This document shows, piece by piece, positions 42,856 to 50,937 of a DNA stretch of 64,000 nucleotides (its first letter is position 1; every line of letters starts with the position of its first letter). The notes beneath the pieces were generated by a model, which saw only the letters and a list, made by a program, of their open reading frames with translations, made no database searches and had not been told where the DNA came from. The stretch lies in the NCBI GenBank assembly GCA_049997955.1, contig JAEBDY010000005.1:485924-549923 (forward strand), in the 5' to 3' direction. This DNA is from Umezawaea sp049997955. Lineage in GTDB: Bacteria; Actinomycetota; Actinomycetes; Mycobacteriales; Pseudonocardiaceae. Made by a program: the position numbers and the translations under genes.

Positions 42856-45111
42856 GTGGTGGGCGGGTGCGGGTTGACGTCGCGCGAGAGCGCTGTGCTG
42901 GCGGCGGTCGAGCGGCGGCTGGCGAACGCCGAGATCGCCGCCGAGTTCCACCTCTCCGTGCGCACGGTCGAGAGCCACATCGCCTCGTTGCGCCGCAAGC
43001 TCGGCGTCGACAGCCGGGCCGGGCTCATCGACGCCGCCCGCGCGCGCCGGGGGAACGCGGTGCTCGTGCCGCGCAACTCGTTCATCGGACGCGGCGGCGA
43101 CCTCGACGCCGTCGGACGGCTGCTGGAGCGGCACCGGTGGGTCACCGTCGTCGGCGCGGCGGGCTGCGGCAAGACCCGGATCGCGCTGGAACTGGCCGCC
43201 GCCGACCCGCGGGTGCCGATCGTGGTCGAGCTGGAGCACGCGAGACCCGGCGACGTCGTGGGCGTGGTGGCGAAGGCGATCGGGCTGGGCGGCGACCGCG
43301 CGGCGAACCCCGTGGCCGCGTGCGCGGTGGCGCTGGAGGCGCAGCGGTACCTGCTGGTCGTGGACAACGGCGACCGGGTGGCCGACGAGGTCCGCTCGGT
43401 GGTCGGCTCGCTCCTGGCGCTCGTCGGCTCGCTGACCGTGCTGGCGACATCGCGGTCCCCGCTGGGCGGCGCGGACGAGACCGTGTACCAACTGCACCCC
43501 GTGGACGAGGCAGGAGCGGTCCGGCTGTTCGTGGACCGGGCGGGGCCCGCCGCGAACGACCCGGCGCTGGTCGCCCGGATCTGCCGCAGGCTCGACGGGC
43601 TGCCGCTGGCGATCGAGCTCGCCGCCGCACGCGTCCGCCACCTCCCGCTCGCCGAGCTGGCCGCCCGCGTCGAGGAGGGCTTCTCCCCGCTCGACCGGAC
43701 CGGGCCACCGAGCCGCCACCGGACCCTGGAAGCCGCGTTCGACTGGACGTGGGACCTGCTGGACGACGTCGAGCGCGCGGTGCTCGCCCGGCTGGCCGCG
43801 CTGCCCGGCACGTTCGACCTGGCGCTCGCCGACGTGGTGACCGGCTCCGGCGACGTCGTGCTGCGGCTGCTGGACCGCTCTCTGGTGGCCCCGGCCCGCG
43901 CGGTCGCCGACCCGATGCGGTTCCGGCTGCTCGACGTGGTGCGCGCGTTCGTCCTCGACCGCACCGACGACGAGGTCGTCGCCTCGGTGCGACTGGCGCA
44001 CGCCGTGCACCACTCGTCCGTGGCGGCGGACTTGGCGAGCCGGGCCCGCACCGACGACAGCCGGGAGGCCGTGGAGCGGGCCAGGCGCCTGGCGCCGGAG
44101 GCGAACGCGGCGATCGCCTGGGCGTTGGCGCACCGGGTCGACCTCGTGCTCCCGCTGGCCCGCGCGCTGGCCGTGCTCGCCGAGCAGAACGGCCCGGACC
44201 TCGACAGCCTCACCGCGATCACCCGCGCCGCCCGCGACCCGCACGTGCGCGCCACGGCGACCGCGTCGGACCTGCTGGAGATCGGCATCGCCCTCTGCTA
44301 CGGCGACCTCGACCTGGTGGCCGAGCTGGCGGCGCTCGCGCTCGACCGCGCGCCGGACGGCACCGCCGCGCACCACCTTGCGGGCTACTCCGAGGCGTAC
44401 CTGAACCGCACGTCGTCCGCGCTGGCGCACTTCGCCGTGGCGGAACGGCTCGCCGAGGCCCAGCACGACCACTGGCAGCTGGCCGCCGTGCGGCAGGGCC
44501 GGGGCATCGCGTACCGGGCGGCCGGCAACGCCGCGGCCGCGCTCACCGCGTTCGAGTCGGCGATGCGGACCTACGCGCTCGCGGGCGACGCCATGCACGT
44601 CAACAACTCCCGCTACATGATGGCCGCGACGGCCGCCGGGTCCGGTTCGCACGAGGCGGCGGCGCTCGCGTGGGCCGAGCAGAGCGCCGCGTACGCCCGC
44701 GAGACCGGCAACCGGCACGAGCTGGCCCACGCGCTGCTGACCATCGCCGCCCTGTCCGGCGGCGACCTGACCGAGGCCGTGGACACGTTCCGGGCCGTCG
44801 GCGACCTCCGCTGCCTGACCCGCGGCTACCTGCTGCTCGCGGACGGGCACGCCGACCCGGTTCCGCTGCTGCGGCAGGCGTTGGACATCGCGCGGAAGGC
44901 GAACGACGTCCCCAACCAGACGACCGCGCTGGAACGGCTGGCGCACGCGCACTGGGGTGCGGGGGAGCACCGGCGGGCGGCCATCGCGCTGGGATCGATG
45001 GTCGCGCTGGTCGGCCGGGAGGCGGCGATCAGCCGGTGCCCCGAGGAGCTGGCGAACGACCCGGAGCCGTGGGAGACCGCGATCGCCGAAGGGTTCGCGC
45101 GACGGCACTAG
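42856..45111 (+). CDS. Large ATPase regulator with N-terminal LuxR-type HTH
   Basis: 751 residues. The LuxR-type HTH is at the very N-terminus (residues 7-62): LTSRESAVLAAVERRLANAE, then FHLSVRTVESHIASLRRKLG. An NTPase follows with Walker A GAAGCGKT near residues 100-107 and LLVVDNGDRVADEV as Walker B. The rest is helical TPR-like repeat sequence. Most large LuxR ATPases (LAL/MalT) carry the HTH at the C-terminus; here the order is reversed. The start is GTG 42856. It ends ten bases before an HD-domain gene, so the two may be co-transcribed. Confidence 0.9.
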   Translation: MVGGCGLTSRESAVLAAVERRLANAEIAAEFHLSVRTVESHIASLRRKLGVDSRAGLIDAARARRGNAVLVPRNSFIGRGGDLDAVGRLLERHRWVTVVGAAGCGKTRIALELAAADPRVPIVVELEHARPGDVVGVVAKAIGLGGDRAANPVAACAVALEAQRYLLVVDNGDRVADEVRSVVGSLLALVGSLTVLATSRSPLGGADETVYQLHPVDEAGAVRLFVDRAGPAANDPALVARICRRLDGLPLAIELAAARVRHLPLAELAARVEEGFSPLDRTGPPSRHRTLEAAFDWTWDLLDDVERAVLARLAALPGTFDLALADVVTGSGDVVLRLLDRSLVAPARAVADPMRFRLLDVVRAFVLDRTDDEVVASVRLAHAVHHSSVAADLASRARTDDSREAVERARRLAPEANAAIAWALAHRVDLVLPLARALAVLAEQNGPDLDSLTAITRAARDPHVRATATASDLLEIGIALCYGDLDLVAELAALALDRAPDGTAAHHLAGYSEAYLNRTSSALAHFAVAERLAEAQHDHWQLAAVRQGRGIAYRAAGNAAAALTAFESAMRTYALAGDAMHVNNSRYMMAATAAGSGSHEAAALAWAEQSAAYARETGNRHELAHALLTIAALSGGDLTEAVDTFRAVGDLRCLTRGYLLLADGHADPVPLLRQALDIARKANDVPNQTTALERLAHAHWGAGEHRRAAIALGSMVALVGREAAISRCPEELANDPEPWETAIAEGFARRH

Positions 45112-45121
45112 CCTCGTACCC

Positions 45122-45673
45122 GTGATCCTCCTGCCGAACGACCCGCTCTCCCTGCGGGTGCTGGACTTCGCCCGCCTCCACGAAGCGCCGTCGGTCCTCA
45201 ACCACAGCGTGCGGACCTACCTGCACGCGGCCGCCATCGCCGAGCGCGACGGCGTCGAGCACGACGGCGAGACCCTCTTCCAGGCGTGCGCGCTGCACGA
45301 CATCGGCACCGCCGACGCCTTCGACGGGCCGGTGCGGTTCGAGGTGGAGGGCGCGGACGCGGCGGCCGCGTTCCTCACCGCGGAAGGGGTGTCCGCGCAG
45401 GCCGTCGACCAGGTGTGGGAGGCGATCGCGCTGCACACCTCCGGGCAGATCGCCGAACGCCGCGGCCCGATCACCATGCTGACCCGCCTCGGCGTGATCG
45501 CCGATTTCGACGGGGGCAGCGCGGCGTTCGAGGAGTCGTTCCCGCGACTGGACATCGAGGTCGAGCTGAAGCGGCTGGTGGTGGAGCAGGCGCGGCGCAA
45601 TCCAGCCAAGGCGCCGAAGTCGTCGTGGCCCGGCTACCTGACCAGGACGCGGATCGACCCGAGCGACTTCTAG
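45122..45673 (+). CDS. HD-domain phosphohydrolase
   Basis: 183 residues of the HD superfamily. HSVRTYLHAAAIAERD gives the first metal-binding His, and CALHDIGTADAFDGPVRF gives the HD pair at about residue 60. A later Asp in the helical bundle (VIADFDGG) would complete the site. Close relatives hydrolyse phosphate esters or cyanamide-type substrates; the substrate here is not known. GTG 45122 starts eleven bases past the regulator's stop. Its stop TAG is interlocked with the stop of the convergent PaaX-type gene. Confidence 0.88.
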   Translation: MILLPNDPLSLRVLDFARLHEAPSVLNHSVRTYLHAAAIAERDGVEHDGETLFQACALHDIGTADAFDGPVRFEVEGADAAAAFLTAEGVSAQAVDQVWEAIALHTSGQIAERRGPITMLTRLGVIADFDGGSAAFEESFPRLDIEVELKRLVVEQARRNPAKAPKSSWPGYLTRTRIDPSDF

Positions 45674-46521
45674 GACGTTCGCTGCGCCATGACCTCGTCC
45701 CAGTGGTGCTGGGACGAGGCCCGCCACTCGTCGTGCCTGCGGTGGAACAGTTCCGCGGCCTTCGCACCGCTCCAGTTCGACGGGAGCAGCGCCGCGGGCA
45801 GACCGGGGTCGAGGAAGGGGAACCGGCGCCATTCGTGCACCAGCAGGGTTTGCGCGCGCAGCGCGTTCAGCCCGGTGGTGGGATCCATCCCGCTGAACTC
45901 GGCGAGGAAGTCCTCGTACCGCACCTCGAGGTCGCTCAGGTCCCAGGCCCGCGACACCAGGTCGTCCACCTCGCCGATCGACCCGAACTCCGCGACGAAC
46001 GACATCACCTGCGACTCGACCCCCAGTTCGGTGACGATCTTCTCGGCCTCGACCTGACCGCGCGTGTTCGGACTGACCCAGACCCCAGGCTGCGGCGACC
46101 CGAAACCCACCCACGCCAACCGGGTCCGCAGCCGGTGTCGCAGTTCCCGCCGCGCCTCGGGCACCGACACGAACAGCATCAGCCAGCGTCCGTCCCAGAC
46201 GTCCCGCTCGCGCCCGAACTCGTAGATCCGGTGGGCGCCCTCCGACATCAACCGGTACCCCGGTGGCGTCAGGCTCCACCGCACCCGACGCCCCACCCGC
46301 TCCGACCGCAGCCACCCCTCGGCCGCCGTCCGCGACAACGCCTGGCGCGCCGACTTCTCCTCGACGCCGAACAGCCCCAGCGCCTCGACCACCGTCGAGG
46401 TCCAGACCGGGGCCTCGCGGGGGAGGACGAATTCCCCCAGCACCGTCATCAGCACCGACCGCGCACTGGCGTGACCGACCTCGCGCCGTCGTGACGTGCC
46501 CGGAGGTGCGACGTCCGCCAT
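45670..46521 (-). CDS. PaaX-family transcriptional regulator
   Basis: 283 residues. An N-terminal winged-HTH domain (SARSVLMTVLGEFVLPREAP; KSARQALSRTAAEGWL) is followed by the PaaX central domain (DGRWLMLFVSVPEARRELRHRL; GFGSPQPGVWVSPN) and the C-terminal PaaX_C helical part. The family's founding member represses phenylacetate degradation in response to phenylacetyl-CoA, but no paa genes lie in this window. ATG 46521 is used; GTG 46530, behind GAGG, is an equal alternative. It is the upstream neighbour of a MarR gene on the same strand. Confidence 0.92.
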   Translation of the reverse strand: MADVAPPGTSRRREVGHASARSVLMTVLGEFVLPREAPVWTSTVVEALGLFGVEEKSARQALSRTAAEGWLRSERVGRRVRWSLTPPGYRLMSEGAHRIYEFGRERDVWDGRWLMLFVSVPEARRELRHRLRTRLAWVGFGSPQPGVWVSPNTRGQVEAEKIVTELGVESQVMSFVAEFGSIGEVDDLVSRAWDLSDLEVRYEDFLAEFSGMDPTTGLNALRAQTLLVHEWRRFPFLDPGLPAALLPSNWSGAKAAELFHRRHDEWRASSQHHWDEVMAQRTS

Positions 46522-46600
46522 CTGCTTCACCAGCCTCGCTGAGGGGGCACATTCTGGTACACCCCGACCGGCGGCCACAAGGCCGTCGTGGAGCGTCCAC

Positions 46601-47071
46601 TCAGGACTCGGGCCGCAACTTGCCGACGAGGTGCTCCAACACCGTCGCGAACAGCTCGGCCTCCAGCGGCGTCCACTCCGCCACGATGTCGTCCAACCGG
46701 TCCACCAGCCGCCGCCGAGCCGAGTCGATCGCCGCCCGCCCCTCCTCCGTCAACCGCAACAGGGTCGACCGAGCATCCCCCGGATCCGGCTCCCGCACCA
46801 CCAGGCCCGCCTTCTCCAGTCGGGCCGCGTACCGCGTGGTCGCCGTCCGATCGATCCCGATCTCGTCCGCCAACCGCGTGGAACTCACCGGCTCCATCCG
46901 CGCGATCCCGCTCAACACCGGGTAGGTCGTCTCGTCGACACCTCCCAGTTCGGGCACCAGGTCGTCGTACAGGTGAGCCCTGGTACTGCGGCGGAGCAGC
47001 AGGCCCAAAGCGGCCTCGACACGAGCGGCGGCGGATTGCACCCGATCAGTGTACGTGCCAGCGGCACGCAT
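46601..47071 (-). CDS. MarR-family transcriptional regulator
   Basis: 156 residues. The winged HTH typical of MarR is present: VSSTRLADEIGIDRTATTRY, then LEKAGLVVREPDPGDARSTL and LRLTEEGRAAID. ATG 47071 is the start. Two identical palindromes (CGTGCCAGCGGCACG) are near it: one inside codons 2-6 (47054-47068) and one 20 bp upstream (47092-47106). This arrangement implies tight autoregulation and control of the divergent small gene at 47142. The inducing ligand is not known. Confidence 0.92.
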   Translation of the reverse strand: MRAAGTYTDRVQSAAARVEAALGLLLRRSTRAHLYDDLVPELGGVDETTYPVLSGIARMEPVSSTRLADEIGIDRTATTRYAARLEKAGLVVREPDPGDARSTLLRLTEEGRAAIDSARRRLVDRLDDIVAEWTPLEAELFATVLEHLVGKLRPES

Positions 47072-47106
47072 CTGGGGTAGTGTCCTTTTTGCGTGCCAGC
47101 GGCACG
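47054..47106. promoter_or_regulatory. Twin MarR operators in the 46.6/47.1 kb divergent region
   Basis: CGTGCC-AGC-GGCACG occurs identically at 47054-47068 and 47092-47106. The arms are perfect and the centres are 38 bp apart. One copy lies in the first codons of the MarR gene and the other within its probable promoter, upstream of the rightward ORF at 47142. Confidence 0.75.
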
Positions 47107-47141
47107 CACTTCGTCTCAGCTTCCACCCTTGAGGAGTTCCC

Positions 47142-47387
47142 ATGACCACCACCCCGCACGACGTCCTCCCCGACAGCGCGGAAGGAGCCCACTTCGACGA
47201 CGAGTACGTCCGCAAAGGCACGCTCACCGCCTTCATCACCAACGCCCGGAATCCCTACCCCGTCGCCCATCGGGTGCGTGGCGGCCCTACGTCAGTTGAG
47301 CTCAAGCTGGCGGACGGTCGCACACATCCAGTCCACCTGTGTCTGGTTCGCCGATTAATCCCTGGCAGCTCGACCGACATCAACTGA
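47142..47387 (+). CDS. Small ORF, perhaps a truncated gene, divergent from marR
   Basis: 81 residues, starting MTTTPHDVLPDSAEGAHFDD behind a strong GAGGAG seven bases upstream. The first 35 residues (to YVRKGTLTAFITNARN) have the composition of a real cytoplasmic protein. The rest looks unrelated, and codon usage falls off. I do not recognise a family. The marR operators beside it suggest this was the repressor's target and that the gene has been cut short by a deletion or insertion, with the sequence after about 47250 being foreign or decayed. Alternatively it is a complete small protein. Confidence 0.5.
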   Translation: MTTTPHDVLPDSAEGAHFDDEYVRKGTLTAFITNARNPYPVAHRVRGGPTSVELKLADGRTHPVHLCLVRRLIPGSSTDIN

Positions 47388-47660
47388 CCGCCGGCTACCT
47401 GGTGCCGACGTGACGGGTCCTTCGTTGGCCGACTTCCGTGAGTCAACCTGCCAACCGTCTCGGCCGGTTCCAAGTGATCGACCGCCAGCCAACCAATCCC
47501 AAGGCGCCAATCACCTACAACCAACCGCGGGCGGCACTACCTCAGCCGGTTGCTTCCACCCGCGGGCACCCAACCGGCCAAGCCAAAGGAGGACCCCAAC
47601 CCCAGCCACACCGTCCCAGCTGACTAACCGACCCCTGGCCAGCCAGGAGCGACTGGCGGG
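47388..47660. other. C-rich, G-poor intergenic stretch
   Basis: This segment has strong strand asymmetry. On the + strand, C-rich words (CCAACCG, CCAACCA, CAACC, CCAAGCC) recur, while G is rare. No ORF in it has a start signal or a recognisable product. Its composition differs from both neighbours. It follows the truncated-looking ORF, and the two may be one decayed insertion. Confidence 0.5.
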
Positions 47661-48080
47661 TCACACCGCCCTGAGTGGCTGAGCACCCCGGTAGGCCAGT
47701 TCCGCCCACACCGTCTTCCCCCAAGTCCGCCGCGAAATCCCCCACCTCTCCGCGACCCGCTCCACCAGCACCAACCCCCGCCCGCGGTACTTCCCCAACC
47801 GAGAAGTCCCCATCACGGGAAGGAGGTCAGCCTCTCCGTCGTCCACCTCAACCCGTACCCCGTGCTGCTCCGGCAGTTCCGACACCCGCACCCGACACGG
47901 AGGCGTCGCGTGGTCGTACACGTTCGACACGAGTTCGTTGACCAGCAGCACGGTGTCGTCGACGCAGTCGTCCGACACCCCCACCAGCACTTCCGTAACC
48001 CAGTGCCGCACAGTCGACAACGGCGGATGGGGGAACCGGCTCAGGTCAAGCGCCGCAGGCAGGTGCAGAACCGGTTTCAC
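47661..48080 (-). CDS. Anti-sigma-like HATPase (RsbW/SpoIIAB type)
   Basis: 139 residues with a GHKL ATPase fold: the N-box VNELVSNVYDHATPP near 57-71, the G1 box VEVDDGEADLLPV, and GRGLVLVERVAERWGISRR for the G2 region. This small stand-alone ATP-binding type is abundant in actinomycetes, acting as anti-sigma factors or partners of anti-anti-sigma proteins. No sigma or antagonist gene is next to it. The GTG at 48080 (MKPVLHLPAALDLSRFP) is behind GGGAGG; longer upstream reading is open but lacks coding character. Confidence 0.85.
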   Translation of the reverse strand: MKPVLHLPAALDLSRFPHPPLSTVRHWVTEVLVGVSDDCVDDTVLLVNELVSNVYDHATPPCRVRVSELPEQHGVRVEVDDGEADLLPVMGTSRLGKYRGRGLVLVERVAERWGISRRTWGKTVWAELAYRGAQPLRAV

Positions 48081-48309
48081 GAGCCTCCCACCAAAAGATC
48101 CTGGGCCCACCCCTCGGGCGGGGCCGCGGATCTCCTGGGTACCCCCATTCGGAGGTCTCCACACGGCCCGCGTCCACTTCGGGTGTCCCGAATGCAAGTG
48201 CGGAGATTGCCCGGCTCGACCGGTCCTGCGCGGAGGCCTCGGCTCACCTCGTCGGCGGACCAGTGCGGCGATCGACTTCGAAGAAACGTCTCGTCGCGCC
48301 AGGAGAGGG

Positions 48310-48684
48310 CTACTTCTCCTCGTCCACGGCGGAGGGCTTGGCCGAGGCCTCTTCGCGGAGGCGTCGCTCCCGCTTCCCGCGCGCCAGTTCGGTTCCCAGC
48401 GCGTCCAACTTCTGGCCCCAGAACCGTCGGAAGTGGTCCAGCCACACGTCGACCTCCTGCAAGGGCTCGGACTCGACCGTGTAGAGCCGGCGCGTGCCCA
48501 CGGCCCGAACGGAGGCGAAGCCGTTCTCGCGGAGCACCCGCAGGTGTTGGGAGACGGCGGGTTGGGAGATGCCGAACTCCTGCTGGATGACGGCGACGAC
48601 GGCGCCGGAGGTCTGCTCGCCGGTGGCGAGCAGTTCCAGGATGCGGCGGCGGACGGGGTCGCCTAGGACGTCGAACGCGTGCAC
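48310..48684 (-). CDS. ArsR-family transcriptional regulator
   Basis: 124 residues. The winged HTH of the ArsR family reads MHAFDVLGDPVRRRILELLA, then EFGISQPAVSQHLRVLRENG and VRAVGTRRLYTVESEPLQEV. No Cys-containing metal motif is seen, so a non-metal-sensing member is likely, of the kind that controls SRPBCC or membrane genes. The GTG at 48684 is the start. A palindrome CTTATATAAG lies about 23 bp upstream. A C-terminal Lys/Glu-rich tail ends the protein. Confidence 0.9.
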   Translation of the reverse strand: MHAFDVLGDPVRRRILELLATGEQTSGAVVAVIQQEFGISQPAVSQHLRVLRENGFASVRAVGTRRLYTVESEPLQEVDVWLDHFRRFWGQKLDALGTELARGKRERRLREEASAKPSAVDEEK

Positions 48685-48706
48685 AGGGCGACTGTCCCAT
48701 CCTCTG

Positions 48707-48716
48707 CTTATATAAG
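48707..48716. promoter_or_regulatory. ArsR promoter palindrome
   Basis: CTTATATAAG is a perfect 10-bp A/T-rich palindrome in an otherwise G+C-rich context, upstream of the ArsR GTG. It could serve as the -10 region and an operator at once. Confidence 0.5.
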
Positions 48717-48728
48717 TCAATGCCGATG

Positions 48729-48754
48729 CCTGGCCGTGCGTACCCACGGCCAGG
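48729..48754. terminator. Terminator of the desaturase operon
   Basis: CCTGGCCGTG and CACGGCCAGG form a 10-bp stem with a six-base loop, 17 bases after the stop of the leftward desaturase gene. Confidence 0.65.
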
Positions 48755-48770
48755 GCAGCTCACCGCACGG

Positions 48771-49724
48771 TTACTCGGCAGCCTTCGCCGCGCGGGCTCG
48801 GCGGCGTTCGCGCATCTCGACGAACTTGGTGGCCTTGCCGTTGAGCACGGTCAGGAACTCGGCGAGCTCGTCGCGAGCCTTCTCGCCCTCGCCGCCGAGG
48901 TCGGTGCGTTCGAACACCTTCCAGAAGCGGAGGATCGGCATGATGACCTCGTCGTGGTGCAGGCGGAGGTCGTAGATGCCCGCGTTGGCGATGGTCGCGG
49001 AGCTGCGGAGGAAGTCCGAGATGCCCGCGCCGGGCATCTGGAAGTTGATCACCTCGTCGCGCACGGCCTGCATGGTGTGGTCGGGCTGGACCTCGAACGC
49101 GGCGGTGACCAGGTTGCGGTAGAAGACCATGTGCAGGTTCTCGTCCGTGGCGATGCGGGCGAGGAGCTGGTCGGCCAGCGGGCAGTTGGTCGCGCGACCC
49201 GTGTTGCGGTGGGAGATGCGGGTCGCGAGCTCCTGGAACGACACGTACACGATGTTGCGGATCGCGGACTCGGTCTGGCCCTCGAAACCGACGGACATGT
49301 GTTCCATGCGCTTGCGCTCTAGCTCGACGGGGTCGACGCCGCGGGTGACGACCAGGTAGTCGCGCAGGGCGATGCCGTGACGGGCCTCCTCCGCGGTCCA
49401 GCGGTGCATCCAGGTCGCCCAGGCGCCGTCCTTGCCGAACGACGACGAGATGACGCGGTGGTACGAGGGCAGGTTGTCCTCGGTCAGGAGGTTGATGATC
49501 ATCGCCGTCTTGGCGGTGGGGTCGAGCCGGGAGTCCTCCGGGTGCCAGTCCTCGCCCCCGAGGAACGCGAAGTCGCGGCCCTCGCTCCACGGGACGTAGT
49601 CGTGCGGCATCCACTCCTTGGCGATCGACAAGTGGCGGTCGAGGTTGACCTCCACGATCGGTTCCAGCTCGCGCAGCAGATCCGTATCGCGGCGGTGGCT
49701 ATCGCCAACCGTCACACCAATCAC
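48771..49724 (-). CDS. Acyl-[acyl-carrier-protein] desaturase (ferritin-like di-iron, DesA type)
   Basis: 317 residues. The ferritin-like di-iron sites are WTAEEARHGIALRDYL (ExxH, first) and ARIATDENLHMVFYRN (second). A substrate-channel region is seen at SHRNTGRATNCPLADQLL. The protein aligns in style with mycobacterial DesA1/DesA2, soluble enzymes that introduce a double bond into acyl-ACP using O2 and reduced ferredoxin. The GTG at 49724 (MIGVTVGDSHRRDTDLL) is the start, 24 bp after the membrane-protein gene, so the two are an operon. The inverted repeat at 50401-50436 presumably controls both. Confidence 0.92.
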   Translation of the reverse strand: MIGVTVGDSHRRDTDLLRELEPIVEVNLDRHLSIAKEWMPHDYVPWSEGRDFAFLGGEDWHPEDSRLDPTAKTAMIINLLTEDNLPSYHRVISSSFGKDGAWATWMHRWTAEEARHGIALRDYLVVTRGVDPVELERKRMEHMSVGFEGQTESAIRNIVYVSFQELATRISHRNTGRATNCPLADQLLARIATDENLHMVFYRNLVTAAFEVQPDHTMQAVRDEVINFQMPGAGISDFLRSSATIANAGIYDLRLHHDEVIMPILRFWKVFERTDLGGEGEKARDELAEFLTVLNGKATKFVEMRERRRARAAKAAE

Positions 49725-49748
49725 CCCGTTCTCAGTTCTGGTGGTGGG

Positions 49749-50402
49749 TCAAGTCGTTTCCTCTCTGAGCCTACGTGGCCTAGTCCGTGTCGCCGATTGC
49801 CGAGGTGCGACTTTCCATCGGCGCCACACGGGGTAGGCGATGACGACCAGGAGTGACAGTGCCGGGATACCGGGGAAGAGCACGTAGTCGACCAGTGGAA
49901 CCGCCACGCAGGCCCCTGTCACCCAGCCGGGCGCCGTGGGGAACTTGCCTGGTGGGGTCCACGGTGTGCGCTTGCCGGGCTTCGCGACGGACAGCCACAC
50001 CTGTGCCGCGAGAGCACCTGCCATCAGCAGTGATCCGATGCGCGTCAGCATCGGATTTCCGTTCTCGCCCAGGTCGAGGTTCGGGCTCAGGACGAAGATG
50101 CCGAGGTAGAGCTGGGTCAGGGTGATCACGAATTTGAGCAGAACCCACCAGTGTCGGAAATAGCCCCAGGAGGTGAGTGCCGAGAGCATGAATCCGGTGT
50201 AAGCGGATGTGGTGGCCATGAACTGGAGGACGTCCGTGTCGATCACGTTCGCCATTTCGAACGCGCTCGTCCGAGATGTCCCGTTCGACCCCAGTCCGTA
50301 GGTGATCAAGGCGAACAGGGCGAGCGCCTGGCTCATCCAGCCGACCGAGCTGAGCACGTGCAGCCAGACGAGCAGCTTCCGCTGCGTCACGAGGACCCCC
50401 AT
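49749..50402 (-). CDS. DUF2269-like integral membrane protein
   Basis: 217 residues with four to five hydrophobic helices: LLVWLHVLSSVGWMSQALAL, LQFMATTSAYTGFMLSALTS, WWVLLKFVITLTQLYLGIFV, GSLLMAGALAAQVWLSV and VPLVDYVLFPGIPALSLLVV. This fits DUF2269-type membrane proteins of unknown function; the family assignment is by pattern only. It has lower GC than neighbouring genes. The ATG at 50402 directly abuts the inverted repeat, which must regulate it. Confidence 0.75.
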   Translation of the reverse strand: MGVLVTQRKLLVWLHVLSSVGWMSQALALFALITYGLGSNGTSRTSAFEMANVIDTDVLQFMATTSAYTGFMLSALTSWGYFRHWWVLLKFVITLTQLYLGIFVLSPNLDLGENGNPMLTRIGSLLMAGALAAQVWLSVAKPGKRTPWTPPGKFPTAPGWVTGACVAVPLVDYVLFPGIPALSLLVVIAYPVWRRWKVAPRQSATRTRPRRLREETT

Positions 50403-50436
50403 AGGTAGGCGTGCAACGTATAGTACGCCTACCTAT
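50401..50436. promoter_or_regulatory. TetR-type operator of the membrane-protein/desaturase operon
   Basis: ATAGGTAGGCG (50401-50411) and CGCCTACCTAT (50426-50436) form perfect 11-bp arms with a 14-bp spacer. The spacer holds TATAGTA, a possible -10 element. It begins at the start codon of the leftward gene. No TetR gene is adjacent, so the repressor must be elsewhere. Confidence 0.7.
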
Positions 50437-50937
50437 GGGCCTGCGGGTGCGGTCGCGTCGTCTCGTGTTCGGCGAACGGCCCTGAAACGGTCCAGGAATC
50501 GCTCGTTAATGCTCTTCCAATTCACGTCCGGATCGGAGGGGTGGCTGAATTTTGTCGAGGTGGTGTGGCATTCGGTCGTTTCGGTCGTCGCCCGAGTCCG
50601 CTCGATCGCGTCGTCCGAAGCGTCATCCGGTCTCGCGAACGCGCTGTCGATCATGGGATGAAAGTGTGGTGTCGATCTCCGGTCTTGCCAACGGGCCAGC
50701 GCAGCGGTGGTTCGGCGCCGAGTTCTGCCAGTGTCATAACGTCCTCGGGTTAACCGTTGGTACATGTGGTCACCACGGGAAATTCGCCTTGTCATTCAAA
50801 TTGGTATCAGTACGCGCGGCGCGCTTGACAAGGCTGCTGAATATGGCCAATCCTCGCGCCAACTGACACGTTTCGGGGTATCGGACTCGTGAGCGAGCAC
50901 CGCTCGCGGGCACTCCCGACGAGGAAGGTTCGATTCG
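50437..50937. other. Intergenic region before the AfuA/PotD-like operon
   Basis: About 500 bp of lower GC than neighbours, with no convincing gene. The leftward reading frame of 120 codons in it has poor composition. A TTGACA at 50825-50830 may be the -35 box of the rightward ABC operon, although no matching -10 was found. Confidence 0.5.

Noticed and set aside
47388..47660. Transposase remnant in the C-rich stretch
   Set aside because: No DDE or other transposase motif, inverted repeat or target duplication could be found.
50433..50795. Leftward 120-codon frame in the 50.4-50.9 kb spacer
   Set aside because: Composition is Thr/Arg/Asp-rich without a fold pattern, it covers the operator region, and no ribosome-binding site is visible.
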